Below are positions 1-9,223 of a DNA stretch of 64,000 nt, piece after piece; position 1 is the stretch's first letter, and every line of letters begins with the position of its first letter. The stretch comes from Edwardsiella tarda ATCC 15947 = NBRC 105688 (lineage in GTDB: Bacteria; Pseudomonadota; Gammaproteobacteria; Enterobacterales; Enterobacteriaceae). Below the pieces are notes generated by a model. It did no database searches and had not been told where the DNA came from. It saw only the letters and a list, made by a program, of their open reading frames with translations. A program made the translations under genes and the position numbers. The stretch is from positions 1,612,001 to 1,676,000 of the forward strand of contig NZ_CP084506.1 in the NCBI RefSeq assembly GCF_003113495.2, given 5' to 3'.

Positions 1-769
1 TCGTTGCGCCGGCATCAACCATATGGCGTTCTTCCTCTCGCTGGAGCAGAAGGGGGTGGATGGTCATTATCACGACCTCTATCCCCGCCTGTTGCAGGCC
101 TACCGTCAGGGGCAGGCGCCCAAGCCAAATATTCATGGCAATCTGCGCTGCCCGAACATCGTACGGTATGAGTTGTTGCAGAAGCTCGGTTACTTCGTCA
201 CCGAGTCATCGGAGCATTTTGCCGAATATACTCCGTGGTTTATCAAGCCGGGACGTGAGGATCTGATCGCACACTACCAGATCCCATTGGATGAGTACCC
301 GCGCCGTTGTGTGGAGCAACGGGAGAATTGGCAACGTGAGTTGGCGGCCTATCAGGCGGCGGAGCGTATTGAGGTGCGTCCCTCCCGCGAATATGCCAGT
401 AGCATTATGAACGCCATCTGGACCGGGGAGCCGAGCGTGATTTACGGTAATGTGCGCAACGATGGCCTGATCGATAACCTGCCGGCCGGCTGTTGTGTCG
501 AGGTGCCTTGCCTGGTGGACGCCAACGGGATCCAGCCGACACAGATTGGCGCCTTGCCGTCGCATCTGGCGGCGCTGATGCAGACCAATATCAACGTGCA
601 GACGCTGCTGACCGAGGCGGTGCTGACGGAGGATCGCGAGCGGGTATATCATGCTGCGCTGCTCGACCCGCATACGGCGGCGGTGCTGGGTCTCGATGAG
701 ATCTATGCCCTGATGGATGATCTGATCGCCGCGCATGGCGATTGGTTGCCTGCCTGGTTGCGCGCCTGA
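1..769 (+). CDS. melA: alpha-galactosidase (GH4), 3' part
   Basis: C-terminal part of melibiose-hydrolysing alpha-galactosidase, an NAD- and Mn-dependent glycoside hydrolase family 4 enzyme of the cytoplasm. The frame is open from base 2, so the gene begins outside the window; the first visible residues read RCAGINHM, where family members carry a metal-binding Cys and the GINH motif. The stretches TESSEHFAEYTPWFIKPGR and YGNVRNDGLIDNLP are near identical to my memory of E. coli MelA, and the length left after GINHM fits the 451-residue protein. It normally pairs with the MelB melibiose permease; no melB lies downstream here, so any partner must be upstream. Product call is secure. Confidence 0.95.
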   Translation, partial: RCAGINHMAFFLSLEQKGVDGHYHDLYPRLLQAYRQGQAPKPNIHGNLRCPNIVRYELLQKLGYFVTESSEHFAEYTPWFIKPGREDLIAHYQIPLDEYPRRCVEQRENWQRELAAYQAAERIEVRPSREYASSIMNAIWTGEPSVIYGNVRNDGLIDNLPAGCCVEVPCLVDANGIQPTQIGALPSHLAALMQTNINVQTLLTEAVLTEDRERVYHAALLDPHTAAVLGLDEIYALMDDLIAAHGDWLPAWLRA

Positions 770-911
770 CGCGTTGCCGCCTTTGCACGCCGGGGGGCAT
801 AAAATCAGACGATGCCGCAATGGCTGACCTAACATTATCGGCTACTATGGCCCTGCCTGCGGCGCGTTGTGCGGCGGAGGACAGATAATAACAGGTGTTA
901 GCGGATAGGGT

Positions 912-1475
912 ATGGCAGCTATGTTGAAAGGATTATGTGTGGCATCGTTATTGGCATTGGGGGGTTGCGCCGATGCCTCCATCGTGATCAATCATGTCGA
1001 TAATTTCTCGGGGTATCGGGGCGAGAGCGGCGGCGGGCAGATCTACGTCTGCACCTTGACGCCGTTTAACAACGTCTACGCCGATGCCGGGCGTAGCGAA
1101 CAGATCGCCCGTTATAAAGTGGGGCAGCGTTGCGAACGGGGCCAGGGTGAGGGCAGCCTGTTCTGCCGTACCAAGGAGGCGGTCTGCACCACCACCACCT
1201 TGGACGGCTCGGCGGGTGAGGGATCGGCGCAATTGGTGGTGTATGAGGACGCGCGGCAGCGTGGCGCCTCATTGATCATCGATCGAGATATTCCCGATCT
1301 GTCGAACTATGGCTTCGCCGATCGCATCTCCTCCTTCTCGGTGCCACGAGGATGGACGGTGCGTTTCTATGAGGGGCGTAACTATAGCGGCGGCTACTAT
1401 ACCCGTCATGGTGGGGCGCAGGAGGCAACCGATTTTAACGATCGGGTCCAATCGATTCGCATTCTGAGCCGTTGA
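912..1475 (+). CDS. lipoprotein with beta/gamma-crystallin-like C-terminus
   Basis: Predicted secreted lipoprotein of 187 residues. A short hydrophobic N-terminus ends in a lipobox-like LALGGC, so lipidation at Cys is likely and the mature protein would sit in the cell envelope. The middle is rich in Cys (at least five), suggesting disulfides formed in the periplasm. The last 45 residues, with RGWTVRFYEGRNYSGG and a following DRVQSIRIL, resemble one Greek-key motif of the beta/gamma-crystallin superfamily, which also covers some secreted protease inhibitors. A second in-frame ATG at 921 is an equally good start. It stands alone between melA and a minus-strand gene. The biological role is not known to me. 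Confidence 0.6.
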   Translation: MAAMLKGLCVASLLALGGCADASIVINHVDNFSGYRGESGGGQIYVCTLTPFNNVYADAGRSEQIARYKVGQRCERGQGEGSLFCRTKEAVCTTTTLDGSAGEGSAQLVVYEDARQRGASLIIDRDIPDLSNYGFADRISSFSVPRGWTVRFYEGRNYSGGYYTRHGGAQEATDFNDRVQSIRILSR

Positions 1476-1544
1476 GTCAAACCGTATGGCGGCGGTCGCG
1501 CCGCCTGGCCTCATGACTAGCGCGATGACTGAGGCGACAGGGCG

Positions 1545-1682
1545 CTAGCGGGGAGCCAACCCCAGCAGCGACATGACGCTGGCTTTATCCAGATAGATGG
1601 CGGCGAGGAAGAGCAGGCTGCCCAAGAGGCAGACACCGCCAGACAACCCCATCACAATCAGCAGTGTACTTACCTTCTTCAT
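1545..1682 (-). CDS. 45-residue single-span membrane protein
   Basis: Small ORF of 45 codons too short for most gene finders. The start is supported by GGAG six bases upstream. The product begins MKK, has one long hydrophobic segment (about residues 5-30, rich in Leu, Gly, Val and Ala), and ends in a short polar tail. This is the pattern of a small single-span inner-membrane protein or an uncleaved signal anchor. It sits immediately downstream of the REC-GGDEF gene on the same strand (104 bases away) and may be read from that transcript or its own promoter. No family recognised. Confidence 0.5.
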   Translation of the reverse strand: MKKVSTLLIVMGLSGGVCLLGSLLFLAAIYLDKASVMSLLGLAPR

Positions 1683-1785
1683 CGTGCGCTCCACGCGTAC
1701 TCGTTTAGCGGTGCGGCCCCTGCCGCTCCTCCTCTCACATGATCTTCACTGTAGCATAGCGGGAGGGGCCAAATGAATCCTCCGA

Positions 1786-2733
1786 TTAATCTTGCGCGTG
1801 GAATGGCGCCGCGCAGCAGCGATTACGCCCTTGGGCCTTCGCCTGATACAGCAGGCTATCCGTCTGCTGGAGAAAGTCGGCCGCCTGGGCGTCACCGGTC
1901 AGGGTCGCGCAGCAGACGCCGGCGCTGACGGTGAGGAATGGTACGCTCCCGCCCGGATGCTCGATACTGAGTGCTTGAACACTATTACGTATTCGCTCCG
2001 CGCATGCCTGCGCATCGATCAGGGCCGTGGCGGGTAACAGGCAGATGAACTCCTCACCGCCATAACGCGCCACCAGGTCGCCGGGATGGGTCAACGCGCC
2101 GCGTAAGGCGGCCGCGACTTGACGTAAGGCATCGTCGCCGCGTAGGTGGCCGTAGCGATCGTTATAGTCTTTGAAGCGGTCGACATCGAATAGGATCAGG
2201 CTGAGCGGCGTCTGGTAGCGCTGTACGTGATGCCATTCGTGGCTGAATTGGGTGTCGAAGTAACGCCGGTTATAGACACCGGTTAACCCATCCAGGTAGG
2301 CTAGTTGGCGCAGCAGATCCGACTGCATCTTTAGGAGCATATGGGTGTTGACCCGAGCGCGCACGATGTTGTGGTTGATCGGTTTGCTGATGAAGTCGAC
2401 CGCGCCAGCGCGTAGGCCCGCGGTCTCGCTGTTCTCGTCGATATGGGCGGTGATGAAGATCACCGGAATGTCTTGTGTCTGCGGTGCCGCCTTGAGGCGT
2501 TGGCAGACCTCCAATCCATTCATGTCAGGCATCTCAATATCCAATAACACCAGATCGGGATGCTGATTCATACAGATATTGAGCGCCTGCTGGCCGTTAG
2601 TGGCCATAAAGACGGTGTGATCATCGGCGAACAGCTGGTAAAGCAGCTGGATGTTGAGCGGTTCGTCATCGACGATTAACAGCCGTGGGCGTTCGCGTCC
2701 CGGCAAGTTAAAGGCGCTATAGGGGGTCTGCAT
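1786..2733 (-). CDS. response regulator diguanylate cyclase (REC-GGDEF)
   Basis: Two-domain response regulator that should make the second messenger c-di-GMP when phosphorylated. The receiver domain covers about residues 15-130, with the acidic pair in LLIVDDEP, phospho-acceptor Asp65 in LVLLDIEMPD and Lys117. The cyclase domain follows with active-site motif GGEEF at about 225-229. The usual inhibitory RxxD site just before it reads HPGD, so product feedback inhibition may be lost. I place the start at 2733 because AGGAG lies ten bases before it; an ATG at 2742 is too close to that site. The gene overlaps the end of the upstream kinase gene, so the two are translationally coupled and very probably partners. 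Confidence 0.88.
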   Translation of the reverse strand: MQTPYSAFNLPGRERPRLLIVDDEPLNIQLLYQLFADDHTVFMATNGQQALNICMNQHPDLVLLDIEMPDMNGLEVCQRLKAAPQTQDIPVIFITAHIDENSETAGLRAGAVDFISKPINHNIVRARVNTHMLLKMQSDLLRQLAYLDGLTGVYNRRYFDTQFSHEWHHVQRYQTPLSLILFDVDRFKDYNDRYGHLRGDDALRQVAAALRGALTHPGDLVARYGGEEFICLLPATALIDAQACAERIRNSVQALSIEHPGGSVPFLTVSAGVCCATLTGDAQAADFLQQTDSLLYQAKAQGRNRCCAAPFHAQD

Positions 2734-5700
2734 AGCCGTCATGCTCCTGTTGGGCGCGATGTGTGTGGGCCAGGTAGTCGCGGCATAGGCCTTGGGCCCG
2801 GCTAAAGTCGAGGCGACTGATGGCGGTTTCGAGAGCCGTTAATGTATCGCCCAGTGTATGGCCCTCTGGATGAGCGGCCAGTTGCCGCATCTGCTCTAGC
2901 GCCGCCATGTCGCTATTTTCCAGCAGGGTGAGCAGTCGTTGCAGTTGTTCGTCTAGCGGCAGCGACGGCGTGCTCGGCATGGCGGCAGGCTCCTCGCGGT
3001 GCAACTCGGCGGCGAGCTGTTGGCTAAAGGTGCGTAGTTGAGTCTCCAGTTGGCGGCAGAACGCCGTGATGTCGGCGACGCACTCTCGGATGGCTGGCGT
3101 GATGTTGCCATCTTCGATCTGTCGCAGACGGGATTCGCCGTCACGCGCCCGGGTAAAGAGTGCGTCGTGGCCGAGTTGGGCCGCCAACCCCTTCAGCGAA
3201 TGCAGCGCGCGGGTGGCGGCCGCGAGATCGGCGTCGGCCATGTGGCGCTCCAGCTGTGCCGGGAAGTCACGTAACTCATCCAGGAACAGGCTTAATAGAT
3301 GGTGGTAGAGCGCCAAATCCCCCTCTAAGCGTGCCAACGCGCCACTTAGGGCAATGCCATGCTGGCAGGCGAGCTGCTCCAGTGTCGCGGGTAGTGGCGC
3401 TGGCATGCTCGGTGCTATCGCCTGTGGCGCCGTGAGCGGTGGGGTGAGCAGATGTTTCTGAATGGTCTGGATCAGCTCACGCAGATTAAAGGGTTTGCCG
3501 ATATGGTCGTTCATGCCGGCCGCGAGACAGGCTTGGCGATCGGAGACCATGGCGTTGGCCGTCATGGCGATGATCGGTAAGGTGTGGAGCGCGAGATGGC
3601 TACGAATATATTGGGTCGCGTTGATACCATCCATCACCGGCATCTGGAGATCCATCAACACCAGATCGAAACCTTGCGGTGTGGCCTTCAGGCGATCGAT
3701 GGCCTCCTGCCCGTGGGCGGCGAGGGTCACGATGGCGCCCTCATCCTCCAGTAACTCGCGGGCGATCTGTTGGTTATTCTGGTTGTCCTCAACCACCAGG
3801 ATGCGGACGCCGTTCAACGGTTTGCCGCTGTGCGGCACGGGGGCGGGAGGTGCGATCTGCGTCAGGTTTTGTCGTTCGCGCAATGCACCGGCGACGCTAT
3901 CCAGCAGCATCAAGGGGGTGACGGGTTTCAGCAGGAAACCGTCGAGAATGCCTTGCTCCTCGCTACTGCGTTGCAGCAGGCATTCGCGGTCGTTGGCGGT
4001 GACCATCACCAAGAGCGGCAACTGTTTTTCATGCAGGCGGCTGCGTAGTCGCTGGATGGTTTGCCAGCCATCGAGTCCTGGCATGAGCCAGTCGATAAAT
4101 AACACATCATAGGGATCGCCCGCCTGTTGTTGCTGGGCAATCAGTGTCAGCGCCTGTTCCCCCTCTGCCGCACAGTCGACTCGCCAACCTAGAGTCAGTG
4201 CCATCTGTTGCAGCAGGCTACGTGCGGTGGGATTGTCGTCCACCATCAGTACATGCAGCCCTAACAAAGCCTGACGTCGTTGTTCGTCGTCGCTATGTTG
4301 CTCTGCCGCCAGCGGCAGCGTCAGGGTGAAGTGAAACAGGCTACCTTTACCCGGCTCGCTCTCGAGTTCTAGGGTACTCCCCATCATGGCGACAAAGCGT
4401 TGGCTGATGGAGAGCCCCAGACCGGTACCGCCGAAGCGGCGGGTGATGGAGGCCTCGGCCTGTGAGAAACCACTAAAGATCAGGCGCTGTTTCTCCGGCG
4501 CGATGCCGATACCGGTGTCGCGGACCCCGAAGTGTAGCGTGGCGTTTTGCGCATCCTGTTCGATCAGATGGATGAAGAGTACTACTTCGCCCTGCTCGGT
4601 AAACTTGAGGGCGTTGCCGCCGAGATTGATCAGCACCTGTTGCAGGCGCAGGCTGTCGCCGATCAGCCAGCGGGGAAGACGCGGATCGATGTCAAACAGT
4701 ACTTCGACCGGTTTCTTGTGCGAGTTGCTGGCGAGGATGACGGCGAGATCTTGCAGCAGGGCGCAGAGATTAAAGGGCTCGGCCTCCAGCTCCATCTTGC
4801 CGGCTTCGATCTTGGAGTAGTCCAGGATGTCGTTGAGCAGGCGTAATAGCGCCTGGGCCGCCGCCTCACTCTTGGTAGCGTAGTCCGTCTGGCGGTGAGT
4901 CAGGCCAGACTTGAGCAGCAGGGCCAGCATGCCCAGGATCGCATTGAGGGGGGTGCGCAGCTCGTGGCTCATGTTTGCCAGGAAGGCCGACTTGGCTTGG
5001 TTGGCATTTTCGGCCGCCAGTTTGGCGGCTTGTAGTGTGGCTTCGGCCTGACGCTGACGGGTGATGTCGCGGTTGATACCGACGAGCATCAGGGTATCGC
5101 CGACGCCTTGGTATTCGACGACGGCGGCGGATTCGATGATGCGCTCCTGGCCGTTGACGTGAATACGGAATACTTGACGACATACCTGCCCCTGGCCGGC
5201 TCGCAGGGTGGCTTGTAGGGTGCGATCGACCTCGGCGACGTCGTCGGGGTGGATCAGCGTGTGCCAGTAACCATACAGCCGGTGGGGGTCTTGCATCGCC
5301 GGTGGGATGGCGTAGATCGCGTTCATGGTATCGTCAAAGGTGAGGGTGCCGTCGGCCATGCTCCAGCTCCAGACCCCAAGTTCGGCCACCTCGGTCGCGC
5401 GTTGCAGTTGGTTACGCGCGATGCTCAGGTTGATCTGCAGGGTCTTCGCCTGGGTGATGTCGAACTGAATGGCGATATATTTCTCGATCCGCCCCTCGGC
5501 ATCCTTGAAGGGGGCGATGGTGGTGTCGACCCAATACAGGCGCCCGTCCAAGGTACGATTGCAGATCTCGCCGCGCCAGGCCTCCTCTTGGCGTAAGGTC
5601 TCCCACAGCTGGCGCCAGAAGGCCGGTGGATGAATGCCGGAGTTGACGATCGAGGGAGAATTGCCCAGGAGTTCCTCGCGACGATAGCCGGTGATCTGAC

Positions 5701-7309
5701 AGTAGGCGTCGTTGACCTCGATCAGCCGGCGCTGGCGATCGGTGATGGCGATGATACCGTGAACGTTCAGCGTGGTGAGGAGCGCATCGTTGTCGCGCAG
5801 GGCGGCTTCAAGGCGATGCTGAGTATTCTTACGTTCGGTGATATCCGATTCGACCGCCATATAGCCGATCAGGGCATGATTGGCGTCGTAACGTGGCTGG
5901 ATCTCCATCTCGATCCAGTAGTCGATGCCGGTTTTGGTGCGATTCAGCAATTCGCCCTTGAAGGGGAGGCCGTCATTCAGTGCCTGGCGAATGGCGAGTA
6001 CCGTTTCGGGCTGGGTATTTTCGCATTGCAGCAACTGGCCAGGCGACTTACCCAGTACATCGTCGTGGCGGTAACCGGTGATACGCTCGAAGCCGTCATT
6101 GACCCAGGTGATACGCCGTTGAGGATCGGTCAGGATCACCGCGTTAGAGGTGTTACGGGCGACCAGAGCCAGACGTTCCAGATCGGCGGTCATATTGAGC
6201 GCGAGGCGTTCGGCGCGGTAACGGCTAAGGATCTGTTGGCGTAACAGGGAGGTGAATAGCACGCTCAACAGGACGCCGAAGGCGAACAATAGCCAAGGCG
6301 AGTAGTGGTTGATCGAGGCCTCGAAATGTGAGGTGCTGCTAACGCGTAGCAGCATGGCGCGTCCGGCTAGCGTGATCGGAATGGTGCGGATAAATACGCG
6401 CGCACTGACATCCTGCTGACTGTGTGGAATGACGGTATCGGGCTCCAGTAGTTTACTGTTATCAGCGTCGAAGATCAGGTTGTCGCGTTTTAACTCGTGG
6501 GTATTGTCATAGAGTTCTATGTCTACCCGCCCGGAAGTGTATTCGGGAATGTTATGCAGTAGTTCGGCGATCACCAGCGGTGAGTAGATGATGCCGAGCA
6601 GCGCGGCGCGGCGCTGTTCGGGCGTTTGGAGTAGCGCGCTCTCCATGGTGTAGACCGGTAGATAAAGTAGTGCGCCGGGTTGTCGCTGTTTATCCTGTAC
6701 CAGATGGATGGGGCCAGTGAGCGAGGGTTGGCCACTGTCGATGGCTTTCTGTAGTGCGGCCCAGCGCACCGGTTCGGAGCGCACATCGAGCCCCTGTGCA
6801 CCCTGGTTAGGTGAAAGAGGCTGAATATATTTAATCAGGTAAAGGTCTCCGACATTATTGGGTTGTAGCTGGTGTGGCGTAAAACCGGGGCTGTTGTCGT
6901 TACGGGTTGCCTGGGTGAAACGTTGTAAATCATCGCGTGGGACGCGTTGGATAAAGCCAATACCACGCACTCCGGGATATTGCCGTGGGAGATCTAACGC
7001 ACGAATATAGTCGCTGAATTGATTTGCGTTGATCTGATGATAGGTTTCATAGAGCCCCTTGGCGGCGTTTAATCCATAGAGTGGCAGTGTGAAACGGCGT
7101 GTGACCTCACCTGCGACACGTTCAACGTTACGGGTGAACTCCGCTTCGGTATTGTCCTTGATCTGGTTGTAGAGCCAGTGTGCGCTGAGCGCGGATAAGA
7201 GGATACCCAGGACCAATACCGCCAGGGAGAGACGGTAGGCCGAGGCGGGGGGCTTTACTGCCTGTGCGGTATAGGCTGTCATGGACGATGCGATCCTAAT
7301 CTCGTTCAC
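2717..7309 (-). CDS. giant hybrid histidine kinase CHASE-PAS3-HisKA-HATPase-REC2-Hpt
   Basis: Membrane sensor kinase of 1530 residues. Segments seen: membrane span about 28-48; periplasmic CHASE-like sensor about 60-320; second span about 338-356; three PAS domains about 376-495, 505-625 and 635-755; HisKA with phospho-His782 in SHELRTP; HATPase with N899 in the N box and GTGLGLSI at 961-968; receiver 1 with Asp1073; receiver 2 with Asp1220; and a C-terminal Hpt domain with His1370 in HSLKG. The signal would pass His-Asp-His-Asp to the cyclase encoded next. The start is a GTG preceded by GGAG; an ATG at 7282 is the alternative. The sensed ligand is unknown. Complete, no frameshift seen. Confidence 0.92.
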   Translation of the reverse strand: MNEIRIASSMTAYTAQAVKPPASAYRLSLAVLVLGILLSALSAHWLYNQIKDNTEAEFTRNVERVAGEVTRRFTLPLYGLNAAKGLYETYHQINANQFSDYIRALDLPRQYPGVRGIGFIQRVPRDDLQRFTQATRNDNSPGFTPHQLQPNNVGDLYLIKYIQPLSPNQGAQGLDVRSEPVRWAALQKAIDSGQPSLTGPIHLVQDKQRQPGALLYLPVYTMESALLQTPEQRRAALLGIIYSPLVIAELLHNIPEYTSGRVDIELYDNTHELKRDNLIFDADNSKLLEPDTVIPHSQQDVSARVFIRTIPITLAGRAMLLRVSSTSHFEASINHYSPWLLFAFGVLLSVLFTSLLRQQILSRYRAERLALNMTADLERLALVARNTSNAVILTDPQRRITWVNDGFERITGYRHDDVLGKSPGQLLQCENTQPETVLAIRQALNDGLPFKGELLNRTKTGIDYWIEMEIQPRYDANHALIGYMAVESDITERKNTQHRLEAALRDNDALLTTLNVHGIIAITDRQRRLIEVNDAYCQITGYRREELLGNSPSIVNSGIHPPAFWRQLWETLRQEEAWRGEICNRTLDGRLYWVDTTIAPFKDAEGRIEKYIAIQFDITQAKTLQINLSIARNQLQRATEVAELGVWSWSMADGTLTFDDTMNAIYAIPPAMQDPHRLYGYWHTLIHPDDVAEVDRTLQATLRAGQGQVCRQVFRIHVNGQERIIESAAVVEYQGVGDTLMLVGINRDITRQRQAEATLQAAKLAAENANQAKSAFLANMSHELRTPLNAILGMLALLLKSGLTHRQTDYATKSEAAAQALLRLLNDILDYSKIEAGKMELEAEPFNLCALLQDLAVILASNSHKKPVEVLFDIDPRLPRWLIGDSLRLQQVLINLGGNALKFTEQGEVVLFIHLIEQDAQNATLHFGVRDTGIGIAPEKQRLIFSGFSQAEASITRRFGGTGLGLSISQRFVAMMGSTLELESEPGKGSLFHFTLTLPLAAEQHSDDEQRRQALLGLHVLMVDDNPTARSLLQQMALTLGWRVDCAAEGEQALTLIAQQQQAGDPYDVLFIDWLMPGLDGWQTIQRLRSRLHEKQLPLLVMVTANDRECLLQRSSEEQGILDGFLLKPVTPLMLLDSVAGALRERQNLTQIAPPAPVPHSGKPLNGVRILVVEDNQNNQQIARELLEDEGAIVTLAAHGQEAIDRLKATPQGFDLVLMDLQMPVMDGINATQYIRSHLALHTLPIIAMTANAMVSDRQACLAAGMNDHIGKPFNLRELIQTIQKHLLTPPLTAPQAIAPSMPAPLPATLEQLACQHGIALSGALARLEGDLALYHHLLSLFLDELRDFPAQLERHMADADLAAATRALHSLKGLAAQLGHDALFTRARDGESRLRQIEDGNITPAIRECVADITAFCRQLETQLRTFSQQLAAELHREEPAAMPSTPSLPLDEQLQRLLTLLENSDMAALEQMRQLAAHPEGHTLGDTLTALETAISRLDFSRAQGLCRDYLAHTHRAQQEHDGYADPL

Positions 7310-7500
7310 CTTTCTCCAAGGCTAGTCCAATTTTACCCATCGTGTGAAACCCATCCCGCCTCGCGTTGGTGAGTTCGATGCGCGCGCTTTTGTTATCCGA
7401 ATACCAGGAAAGGTGCTTACATCACATGCTTTTTCGCAACATTTAATCTTGCTGTGAAACATCCTGAGCCCAGGAGCGGCGCGGCTTGCGCGAGGATTAG

Positions 7501-7574
7501 TGTTCAAACTATTTTTGAACAATTAAAAAAAAGTTTGGATTAGGTGTTGATTAACGCCAGAGATGCGCTAATAT
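7501..7574 (+). promoter_or_regulatory. inverted repeat and sigma70-type promoter
   Basis: An 8-bp inverted repeat TGTTCAAA/TTTGAACA with a 5-base spacer (7501-7521) lies just upstream of a promoter-like pair, TTGATT at 7547-7552 and TAATAT at 7569-7574 with 16-base spacing. It would drive the small ORF at 7617. The repeat could be an operator for this promoter or for the kinase gene leaving in the other direction. Prediction only. Confidence 0.4.
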
Positions 7575-7616
7575 CACTCACGAAATAGAGATGTAGCTCA
7601 CACTTTTATGGAGTTT

Positions 7617-7694
7617 ATGATGAAAAACGTTAAATCCTTTATGCATGACTTGAACTCTGTTTTGTTGAAATTGACGGCTCAGACTTACTACTGA
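7617..7694 (+). CDS. possible 25-residue peptide
   Basis: Short ORF starting with two consecutive ATG codons (7617 and 7620) about 43 bases behind a good promoter-like sequence. The peptide begins MMKNVKSF and ends AQTYY; it is mildly amphipathic and not hydrophobic enough for a membrane span. The purine-rich upstream region holds GGAG only at poor spacing. A GC-rich inverted repeat (GGCACGC/GCGTGCC) and then an 8-bp tandem repeat follow. It could be a leader peptide, a small protein or chance. No family recognised. Confidence 0.35.
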   Translation: MMKNVKSFMHDLNSVLLKLTAQTYY

Positions 7695-7750
7695 GCATAG
7701 CGGCACGCACGCGGCCGGTTTGTTGGCTGCGTGCCCGTTTACACCTTGCC

Positions 7751-7830
7751 TGCCCAACTGCCCAACTGCCCAACTGCCCAACTGCCCAACTGCCCAACTG
7801 CCCAACTGCCCAACTGCCCAACTGCCCACC
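7751..7830. repeat. 8-bp tandem repeat (TGCCCAAC)9
   Basis: Nine perfect head-to-tail copies of TGCCCAAC (7751-7822) followed by one imperfect copy. The unit is not a multiple of three, so all three frames are open through the array and produce long but meaningless ORFs. It is a variable-number tandem repeat candidate in an otherwise gene-free interval. Confidence 0.97.
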
Positions 7831-7995
7831 GCCGATCCTGCTCTCCCTCCCGCCCATGCGGCCCTTCAAAGATCCTTGCGTTCAGCGTGAGTACGACAAA
7901 AGATGATGGGAGTGTGAGCGCCATCATGTGGCGGGCTGGCGCTTTATGGGCGAAAGGGTAGAGTAAGACAGGATATCCTTGCGAAGGAGTTTCTT

Positions 7996-8115
7996 ATGAA
8001 GCTGGTCAGGCAAATCCTGCGTAGCTGCTATGTCAGCTACCTGTTGAGTCTCCTGGCATTGATTGCCTTTGGCCCCAATGATGCGCCGTCACCGATTACG
8101 CCGGAGAAGCTGTAA
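7996..8115 (+). CDS. 39-residue hydrophobic small protein
   Basis: ORF of 39 codons with a strong ribosome binding site, AAGGAG seven bases before the ATG, which is the main support. The product starts MKLVRQILRSC, has a hydrophobic stretch at about residues 13-27 (YVSYLLSLLALIAFG) and a short Pro-rich tail. It looks like a small inner-membrane protein. It stands alone, downstream of the 8-bp repeat and upstream of a convergent gene. No family recognised. Confidence 0.5.
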   Translation: MKLVRQILRSCYVSYLLSLLALIAFGPNDAPSPITPEKL

Positions 8116-8258
8116 GGCCAGGGGAAGTAAGGTGAGGGCCGGGGTGAGTCGCGTAGAGACGCGTCCCCGCTGTTTTATGGCTCTGAGGCGGTATGAGGAA
8201 CGATGAGTGATGGGGCGCGGCGTGAGGCGGCGCCCCATCTGTTGTGTATTGCGTTGTA

Positions 8259-8465
8259 CTAGGGCTGTGGCGGTTTTTCGTGCTCGTCGCGGTAGACTTC
8301 CCCGCAGAAGAGAACCGCGTTGGGACGACGCTGATGCAGTTTGTCGATCATCTGCTGGCACTCGCGGTGTGTGGGGTATATATCTTCTGTGACGGGCAGA
8401 GCATCACAGGCATCATGGCCACATGGGCTGACCAGCAGAACAAATCCGACTAAAACATCGACCAT
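8259..8465 (-). CDS. small Cys-containing protein, DUF1482 (YebW)-like
   Basis: A 68-residue protein with a short hydrophobic N-terminus (VLVGFVLLVS), then four Cys spread as C-x4-C, C and C, with the acidic/polar pattern ALPVTEDIYPTHRECQ. The order hydrophobic start, acidic segment, Cys-x-x-Met, Arg-rich loop, Cys recalls E. coli YebW (DUF1482), a family without known function. The similarity is from memory and weak. An opposite-strand ORF over the same bases is a shadow. It may be secreted or membrane-attached. Confidence 0.5.
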   Translation of the reverse strand: MVDVLVGFVLLVSPCGHDACDALPVTEDIYPTHRECQQMIDKLHQRRPNAVLFCGEVYRDEHEKPPQP

Positions 8466-8704
8466 CTATCTATCCCATTCCTCATGCTACCCGCGTAATG
8501 TGTCTAGCGTGTTATCGAGTCTATTGCCAGCTTATGGCTAGCTAGCATAGCGGCTTCGTCCGACCTGCTGTTATGTATATGGTGCTTACTATGCAGAAAT
8601 TCAATCTATTATTGCTGGCAAGGGGAAAATATGTGGCCTAGCTAGCAGCGTCAGCATGGTAAAATCATTGCTCCTATAAGTTATGCTTGCTGTACATCAT
8701 TATT

Positions 8705-9100
8705 ATGAATTCACCTGCTATCGAACAAAAGATCGCCCAGTCGGCCACTCGGGTGGCAAAAGTCGTTTTTCCCACCACGATTAATCATCACTCCACACTG
8801 TTTGGCGGCACCGCCCTGGCCTGGATGGATGAGGTCGCCTTTATTACCGCCACCCGTTTCTGTCGTAAACGCCTGGTGACGGTCTCCACGGAGCGTATTA
8901 ATTTTCAGCACCCGATCCCTTCGGGATCGATCGTCGAGTTAGTGGGGCGAGTCACTCGCGTAGGCCGTACCAGCCTAACGGTGAGTGTGACCATTTTTCT
9001 TGAGGATATGTATCACGAAGGGTGCGAAGAAGTGATCAATGGTCAGTTCAACTTCGTGGCGGTGGATGATGATGGGCGGCCCCAGCCTTTATTCGCGTGA
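8705..9100 (+). CDS. acyl-CoA thioesterase (hotdog fold, YciA-type)
   Basis: Cytoplasmic hotdog-fold thioesterase of about 131 residues that should hydrolyse acyl-CoA to free acid and CoA. The conserved helix reads NHHSTLFGGTALAWMDEVA, with the catalytic acidic residue in MDE; VSTERINFQHPIPSGSIVEL is the typical second strand region. I use ATG 8705 because upstream alternatives are non-ATG. The ribosome site is weak. It is a single-gene unit with uspF-like downstream. Family call is firm; substrate chain length cannot be told. Confidence 0.88.
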   Translation: MNSPAIEQKIAQSATRVAKVVFPTTINHHSTLFGGTALAWMDEVAFITATRFCRKRLVTVSTERINFQHPIPSGSIVELVGRVTRVGRTSLTVSVTIFLEDMYHEGCEEVINGQFNFVAVDDDGRPQPLFA

Positions 9101-9223
9101 TCATCCTGTTAAAACGTTTGCCTGTGGGAAAAATGTTAACTGGCTCGATAAACCAGCGACATAGCGCCCTTTTTGATTTTGGCGGTGCTAACATCGCTAA
9201 TAGGCAAACATAACAGGAGGTTT

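Noticed and set aside
7322..7522. 66-codon minus-strand ORF upstream of the kinase
   Set aside because: No ribosome site, unusual composition, lies over the promoter region.
7578..7961. Several ORFs on both strands across the 8-bp repeat
   Set aside because: They exist only because the octamer lacks stops in all frames; repetitive peptides such as GSWAVGQL have no family meaning.
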